A DNA stretch of 22,168 nt from Coptodactyla brooksi (Eukaryota; Arthropoda; Insecta; Coleoptera; Scarabaeidae): assembly GCA_033557675.1 (NCBI GenBank), contig JAWQRM010000488.1, positions 1 to 22,168 of the forward strand, read 5' to 3'. Positions 17,033 to 22,168 of the stretch are shown here, in pieces. How positions within the stretch are numbered: the stretch's first letter is position 1; each line of letters opens with the position of its first letter. The notes beneath the pieces were generated by a model that was not told the origin of the DNA, did no database searches, and saw only the letters and a list, made by a program, of their open reading frames with translations. Made by a program: the position numbers and the translations under genes.

Positions 17033-20000
17033 ATGCATCAAACAAATGAACTGAGGTATCGAAAAAGTAAGGATTCGAAACATAACCTGAGCATGAATGC
17101 CCCGTTGGAATTAGTAAGTATTAAGTATCAATTAATTTGATTGATTTCAATATAGGAACACTCAAAAAAATCTTATCTCTCGTGTTCATTCTCTTTTTCT
17201 TCTATACATGTATCGATATTGTTCGGAGGTTATCAAGTATAGTACGGGTTAGTTAATTAAACGCGAATTATTTCACGTACCATTTATGTATCACGTCGCG
17301 CATGTCCAAATGCTGTTAGCAGAAGTAAGCGAGAATTTTTAATATTAAAGTTCGGACGGTAGGGCGGGTGCTCTTATCACCCGGCTATCACGTTACTATT
17401 TATTAATACTTACTGTGTTAGTGCACTTACAAGCAAAGTTACCGAAGTATATCTCTCCGATTTTGATAAAATTTCGTAGGAATGTAGAACATCGCAAAAA
17501 AAAAATTGACACCTATCTTTATTTGCGTCCCGATTTTGCTTTTGGGTCGTGTAATGGGGGCTCGAAATTAACCCCAAAAACACATTTAAACAGACTATTT
17601 GGCAATAATATACGGCAGCAGACAGGATAAATGCAGAAAGAAACACCAAAAACGAACCAAACCACACGAAAACACCAAAAAAACACACGCATCGTCCGTA
17701 CGTTACAAAATGTAAATAAAACTTATGACGTCACACCGTCATCGGTAACGTTCGGATAGGGGTCGGAAAGTTTGAATTAATTTAAATTTTAATCTTAAAT
17801 AAAAACTAAAATAGGTCTTAAATTGAAAAAGTAGCAGTGTTACGTAAATACATATAACGAAAGGAATCAATTTCAACCATTTATAAAATTTGTGCCCATA
17901 CCCTGTAGGCTAATCAGACGATAGTTAGTGATTTCCGCAGGATTTCCTTTTTTTAATACTGGAGCTATAGTAGAATGTTTTAGAGACATTGGAAATATGC
18001 CTTGTTTTAGACAATTATTAAATATCGTGCATAACGGTGTGGCTATTGTAGTGATGCTCTTTTTTATTACGATTACTCGAACTTCGTCATATCCATAACT
18101 AGATTTGTTTAACTAGTGGGGTAAAGGAAAATTGGTTTACAGTGTAATGGAATACTTATAACATCTGGACCATCAGTAGATGCGTTTTTAGAGACCAACT
18201 CATCTACTGCTGATGCAAAGAATGAATTCAAATTATTAGCGACCAACCCCATACCTTGAATGTGACATTACGTTTTCTTTTTGTATTTAATAGATACCTT
18301 AATTGAATTCCAGAATACTTTCGGATTTATTAGACGCCTTTTCAATTACAATTTGAATTGAAATTTTAAATTGAAACGATGACGGGTGCTTTAATTTGAG
18401 GTGTATGATTATTTTAGGGGTAGGGGTATGGGGAATATTTAATTATTTATTATTACTATATAATATGTTGGTGCTTTCGTTATTTATTACTGTTTGAAAT
18501 CAATATATTAAGCACTAATACGTAGAGATTTTCTGCGCTTAGTTAATTTTGAAACTCGATACGTCAATATATCGTATTGCAACCACTTACTTGTGTCGCC
18601 GTTGTATATTGCTTGAAGTATGGAGAGTTGCGAGGTAACGCATTATTTTTTATTATTATTTTTATTTAACTTCATTTATATTATGTACATATCTGTTTGT
18701 TTTTAGGAAGAATTTGAACTGATTTCGAATGACAGTAGCTCTCTACTACCGAGTCACAATGAGGAACACCCCGAGGTGTCGTTCCAGCAAAGTAAGGAGT
18801 CGATACTCGCGACGGCGGTCCAAATGTTCATCCCGTTTCTCCTGGCGGGATTCGGGATGGTCGCCGCGAGTTTGTTGCTCGACTTGGTACAACATTGGCC
18901 GGTGTACCAGGACGTGTCGGAGGTGTACATCCTAGTTCCTTCGCTCCTAGGCCTAAAAGGCAACTTGGAAATGACGTTAGCCTCTAGACTGTCGACACAC
19001 GCGAATTTAGGCCACTTGGAGACGAAGCAGCAACAGTTTAGTTTGATTTTCGGAAATTTGGCTTTGATCCAGTGCCAGGCGATCGTCGTCGGTTTTCTGG
19101 CATCGATAGCAGCCGTGATTTTTGGATGGGTGCCTTCGGGAGAGTTCAACTTGGAGCACACGTTGATTTTATGCGCGAGCAGTGTCGGAACGGCTTTCTC
19201 CGCCAGTTTGATACTTGGGCTGGTTATGGTCGGTGTCATCCTGTTCTCGAAGCACTTTCACATAAATCCGGATAATGTCGCGACGCCCATAGCTGCCAGT
19301 TTGGGTGACTTAACGACCTTAGCCTTACTATCCTGGCTCGCTTCCGGGCTGTACAAAACTCGCGATACCATGCCGTGGTTGGCTATCGTCGTGATACTAG
19401 TCGCAATTGTTTTCGTGCCCCTTTGGGGATACCTGGCCAGTCAGAACGAGTATAGTAAAGAGGTCTTGGATAGCGGTTGGTCACCTGTTATAACGGCGAT
19501 GATCATAAGTAGTATAGGCGGTTTAATTTTGGATTATACCGTTTCCCAATACAAAGGTATAGCAGTATTTCAACTAGTCATTAACGGGATCGGAGGTAAT
19601 TTGGTCGCGGTACAAGCCAGTCGGATATCGACCGAACTACACAAACGGTCCGCTTTGGGAATACTTCCCGGCGGCATGAAGGTTTGCCTGAGTCCCTGCG
19701 CCACGTTTTTCGATAGCCAAGAGACGAACCACGCCGCGACCGCTCGGATGTTAATGTTGATGGTCGTCCCCGGACACTTAATATTTACGTACACCATTAG
19801 TTACTTACAAGCGGGGCACACTTCGTTTACACCCACGTTTATGTTTATATACTTAATAGCGGCTCTATTGCAAGTATTTTTATTGTTGTACATCGCTCAG
19901 GTAATGATCCTGTGGATGTGGAAGTCGGCGATTGATCCAGATAACTCCGCGATACCGTACCTGACGGCGTTGGGAGATCTCCTGGGCACTTTTCTGTTGG

Positions 20001-20059
20001 GCGTCGCCTTCGAAATACTCTACCTTATCGGCGATAAAGATAGCGACGTCGGCGATTAA
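17033..20059 (+). CDS. SLC41-type (MgtE-related) magnesium transporter, long form
   Basis: Exons 17033-17113 and 18707-20059 join in phase 0 to give 477 residues. SLC41 proteins move Mg2+ across the plasma or internal membranes and descend from a doubled bacterial MgtE membrane domain. Both halves are present: PFLLAGFGMVAASLLLD opens the first repeat and SPVITAMIISSIGGLILD the second. Each ends in the ion-path signature: NPDNVATPIAASLGD at about residues 214-228 and DPDNSAIPYLTALGD at about 437-451. I count about ten hydrophobic segments. The N terminus (MHQTNELRYRKSKDSKHNL) and the acidic stretch EEFELISND are cytosolic-type. The start is supported by an in-frame TGA shortly before the ATG and by the donor TTA|GTAAGT. 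There is no CBS or N-domain as in bacterial MgtE, which is normal for SLC41. Whether it is closest to SLC41A1, A2 or A3 cannot be told here. Confidence 0.88.
17114..18619. other. Intron of the SLC41 gene (long form)
   Basis: The intron starts GTAAGT at 17114 and, for the long form, ends TTTTTAG at 18706. It contains a LINE fragment at 17895-18360. Open frames at 17410-17688 on either strand look random, and I see no other exon. Confidence 0.6.
17895..18360 (-). pseudogene. Non-LTR retrotransposon (LINE) reverse transcriptase fragment
   Basis: The minus strand read downward encodes, with stops and at least one frame change, NNLNSFFASAVDELVSKN, then IATPLCTIFNNCLKQGIFP, LKHSTIAPVLKKGN and ITNYRLISL. 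These are the palm-proximal blocks of jockey/CR1-like reverse transcriptases (usual form: PL..IFN.CL..G.FP..LK...I.P..KKG....NYRPISLL). The Pro of NYRPISL is Leu here. The catalytic YxDD block and the ends of the element are absent. This is a dead insertion fragment in the SLC41 intron. Confidence 0.75.
18620..18634 (+). CDS. SLC41 gene, alternative short first coding exon
   Basis: ATG GAG AGT TGC GAG followed by GTAACG would encode MESCE and join in phase 0 to the main exon at 18707, giving a 455-residue form. An in-frame TGA lies six bases upstream of the ATG. The intron would be only 72 bp. With five codons the evidence is limited to ATG, frame and donor, so it could be chance. It is short enough to be missed by gene predictors. 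Confidence 0.45.
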
Positions 20060-20085
20060 TCGTTTTCCACTTAACGTTTAGTAAA

Positions 20086-20091
20086 AATAAA
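20086..20091 (+). other. Proximal poly(A) signal AATAAA, SLC41 gene
   Basis: AATAAA 27 bases after the SLC41 stop codon. If used, it gives a very short 3' UTR. Confidence 0.35.
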
Positions 20092-20369
20092 TTTCACCGA
20101 GGCCTATCGAAAAACCTTTATGACAAACATAATGATCTTAAATCTCCGATTGTATTATTATTTTTAGGGTACTTAGTTACTTAGACACGTTGCGTTTCTA
20201 CCATGTTCCTCGTCTTTCAACTGTAACATATTTATTGTAAATACTTTCACTTGTAAATTCACACCCGGATCGTTGTTTAAACGTGTACATAAACGGTTCT
20301 GCGAAGTGGACTTTCGCGGACATTGATTTACTTGTTGAACACGTTTTGTAAAAGTTTTGTATCAAACAA

Positions 20370-20375
20370 AATAAA
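20370..20375 (+). other. Distal poly(A) signal AATAAA, SLC41 gene
   Basis: AATAAA followed after about 10-25 bases by a GT/T-rich stretch (TGTTTTTTTTTCTGTG), the usual layout of an animal cleavage site. It predicts cleavage near 20390 and a 3' UTR of about 330 bases. Confidence 0.5.
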
Positions 20376-21084
20376 GACAAATGTACATGTTGTTTTTTTT
20401 TCTGTGCTTTATACCCTCTACTCACTTCTACTAATATAAACATCCAGTCACAGAGCTCTAACAAACTCTCTAAAAGCAAAAATGTTTGGGTGTTTCATAT
20501 TTTTTAGGATTTAACGCCGATGCGCGAGCTCATTTACATTGCGTACGGTTTTTTATTCGCGGGGCAAGGGTCCAGGAGTTAGGGGTGCATGCCCTGTAGG
20601 TCAAGGGCCTTCAAACGCTTCCAGTCCTCTGAGGCTGTACGTAATGTATTTGCATTCACTCTACAGTTCGCAAGCATATGCGTCATATTACTTCATAAGC
20701 ATATGCGTCAATAAATCAACTTAATATGTTCTTCCATTCTCAGTATTCTTCTAATAGGTCACCGTTTTTAACTTACTTTCTTATATCTAAATCGAAAAGC
20801 GAAACTTAAAATGTGGAATACTTATGGAATAATATACTATTTGTGTATCGGTATTTAAAGCTTGATAAGAATCTTTAATTGCCTCTCAACTGTGAATATT
20901 ATTATTTGAAAATTAAATCAGTACACTAAAACATTTGACTTTGAAACATATCATTAAAATGGTCTCTAATACTCATTAAAAACTGCTATCGAAGAAGAAA
21001 ACAATACATCTAGTGCATCTATTCACTCCAATTCAATTTATTGAAAGTGTAAATCGTCAAAAGTGGATTATTAAATTTTTTTAT

Positions 21085-21195
21085 TGCAAGTATTCCTGTA
21101 AATGGATGCAGTGCCATCTATTAAACGATTGTTGAATTAGTCATGAATTTGCGGTTGTAACTTACGTACAGATAACTGTAATGTAGGTGCTTTAA
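21085..21195. repeat. Direct repeat pair 4, copy A
   Basis: GTGCCATCTATTAAACGA..TTGAATTAGT..GTACAGATAACTGTAA. It is matched at 21332-21425 in the same orientation, about 245 bp downstream. Confidence 0.65.
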
Positions 21196-21331
21196 AGTAT
21201 ACTTAGAAACTTCTTATATTTGAAAACAAAATTAAACCAACTATATTCTTCATTGGAAAATATTCTGAACCTTGATAATAGCAGAAAAGTTGAAATATAT
21301 TCACAAAAACAACTAAAATATTCATTTAAAT

Positions 21332-21425
21332 TAATGTAACGCCATCTACTAGACGAGCGCCGAATTAGTTGTCTGGTTGTGGTTATTGCATATGTACAGG
21401 TAACTGTAAATTAGTTTCTTTAAAC
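21332..21425. repeat. Direct repeat pair 4, copy B
   Basis: ACGCCATCTACTAGACGAGC..CGAATTAGT..GTACAGGTAACTGTAA. It is diverged from copy A, so this is an old dispersed family. Confidence 0.65.
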
Positions 21426-21771
21426 CTTACGCAACGAATATTGCGAAAAAAATATTACTACGTATTGAAAGAATGAAAAATGCAAGTTGATAACAATTAT
21501 TATAATTGAAATACAGGCAAAGTATAATTATAAACTTGTACTTCAAACAAAAATCTGCATTGCTTGTCGATAGTAAATTGTAGTGGTATTATCCTTTATA
21601 TAATCAAGTTATGGGACGGGTATGTCCGTAAGTTTCCGGTGTCACACAGCCTTTGCAGTGAGCTACACGACCGCTTTAGTTTTTAATGAATATTAGAGGC
21701 CATTTTAATGTTTCAAGGTCAAGTGTTTTAGTATATGATTTCATTTTCAAATCATAATATTCACAGTCGAA

Positions 21772-21865
21772 AATTTTTATGTAGATTACAAAAATATATT
21801 TTGTTACAAAAAGTTGTCAAAAAATCAACAAATTTTTGGGTTAACTACCTCAACCGTATGTACAG
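21772..21865. repeat. Dispersed repeat, minus-oriented copy
   Basis: Reverse complement of 4496-4585 (ATATTTTGTTACAAAAAGTTGT here). It directly abuts the foldback element at 21876, so the two may belong to one larger composite element. Confidence 0.7.
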
Positions 21866-21875
21866 GTGTCCAAAT

Positions 21876-22087
21876 AAGGTACTGTATCTCGGAAATTACT
21901 CATTGTAGAGATTTGCGGTAAAAATATTTACAACTAAAGTGGCCAAAAGAAAATCGAGGAAATTATTTTCAGGTTGCTAAAATGGCCGCTAGGGGGCGTA
22001 ACTTCCATTTTGAATTTAAAAATGCGGTGTTTCTCGAAATTTCGCCCCGAAATTTTGCGATGACTAATTTCCGAGATACAGTACCTT
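21876..22087. mobile_element. Small foldback MITE with about 27-bp inverted repeats
   Basis: The left end AAGGTACTGTATCTCGGAAA is the exact inverse of the right end TTTCCGAGATACAGTACCTT, and pairing continues a few bases inward (TTACTCA against TGACTAA). The total is 212 bp, non-coding, with a GC-rich centre around 21985-22050. No clear target duplication is seen at the edges, and I cannot assign the superfamily. Confidence 0.75.
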
Positions 22088-22168
22088 GCATGCTTATTGT
22101 ACAATTCTTACGAAATTCTTATTGTGATCAGATTATATAATAATTAGTTTGTATGTATTGTTTTAATC

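Larger units (their letters stand above)
20400..21875. other. Intergenic DNA downstream of SLC41
   Basis: No coding segment. A short GC-richer patch at 20550-20640 has no recognisable product. AAGCATATGCGTCA occurs twice about 25 bp apart near 20672 and 20697. The rest is AT-rich with one pair of direct repeats (about 21088 and 21332) and one dispersed repeat at the right. Confidence 0.6.

Noticed and set aside
17410..17688. Open frames on both strands in the SLC41 intron
   Set aside because: Low-complexity content with no family motif and no fitting splice borders.
20539..20724. Open frame in a GC-richer patch downstream of SLC41
   Set aside because: No motif, no splice or promoter context, and it contains a small direct repeat.

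Overview
This is a stretch of animal nuclear DNA, almost certainly from an insect and perhaps a beetle. It is AT-rich, and its genes are split by introns with standard GT-AG borders. Its proteins belong to animal families: a puckered/DUSP10-type MAP-kinase phosphatase, a SMYD4-type SET-MYND protein, an EB-module cysteine-rich surface protein and an SLC41 magnesium transporter. Old DNA transposons, MITEs and a LINE fragment fill the gaps. There are no bacterial operons, CRISPR arrays, rRNA genes or clear tRNA genes. The beetle guess rests only on general repeat style.

Layout. Positions 1-3209 are the intron or 5' flank of the phosphatase. They hold a CpG-rich block (about 560-1760) with three perfect AP-1 sites, then relics of piggyBac-like and Tigger/pogo-like transposons. 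The last exon of the phosphatase is at 3210-3505 (+). Positions 3506-5860 are repeat-rich and non-coding. A ten-exon EB-module gene runs from 8246 down to 5861 (-). About 380 bp upstream of it, and also on the minus strand, is the end of a five-exon SMYD4-like gene. Its shared exons lie between 13957 and 8626, and it has two duplicated candidate first exons (14200-14287 and 14865-14937). Its second intron carries a tandem array of long-armed foldback MITEs. After about 2 kb of repeat-bearing intergenic DNA, an SLC41 gene runs on the plus strand, also with two candidate first coding exons (17033-17113 and 18620-18634) and one large exon (18707-20059). A LINE reverse transcriptase fragment lies in its intron. 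Positions 20400-22168 contain only repeats, including a complete small foldback element at the right edge.

The four genes do not form an obvious pathway. The strongest leads are two. First, the duplicated SMYD4 first exons share splice phase and each encodes a SUMO-interacting-type motif (hydrophobic-Asp-Ile/Leu-Ser/Thr followed by acids). Second, AP-1 sites cluster near a puckered-like gene, and puckered is the classical JNK/AP-1 feedback target in flies. No wholly new system is evident. The exon models below were built by hand from reading frame and splice borders; no search or transcript data were available.
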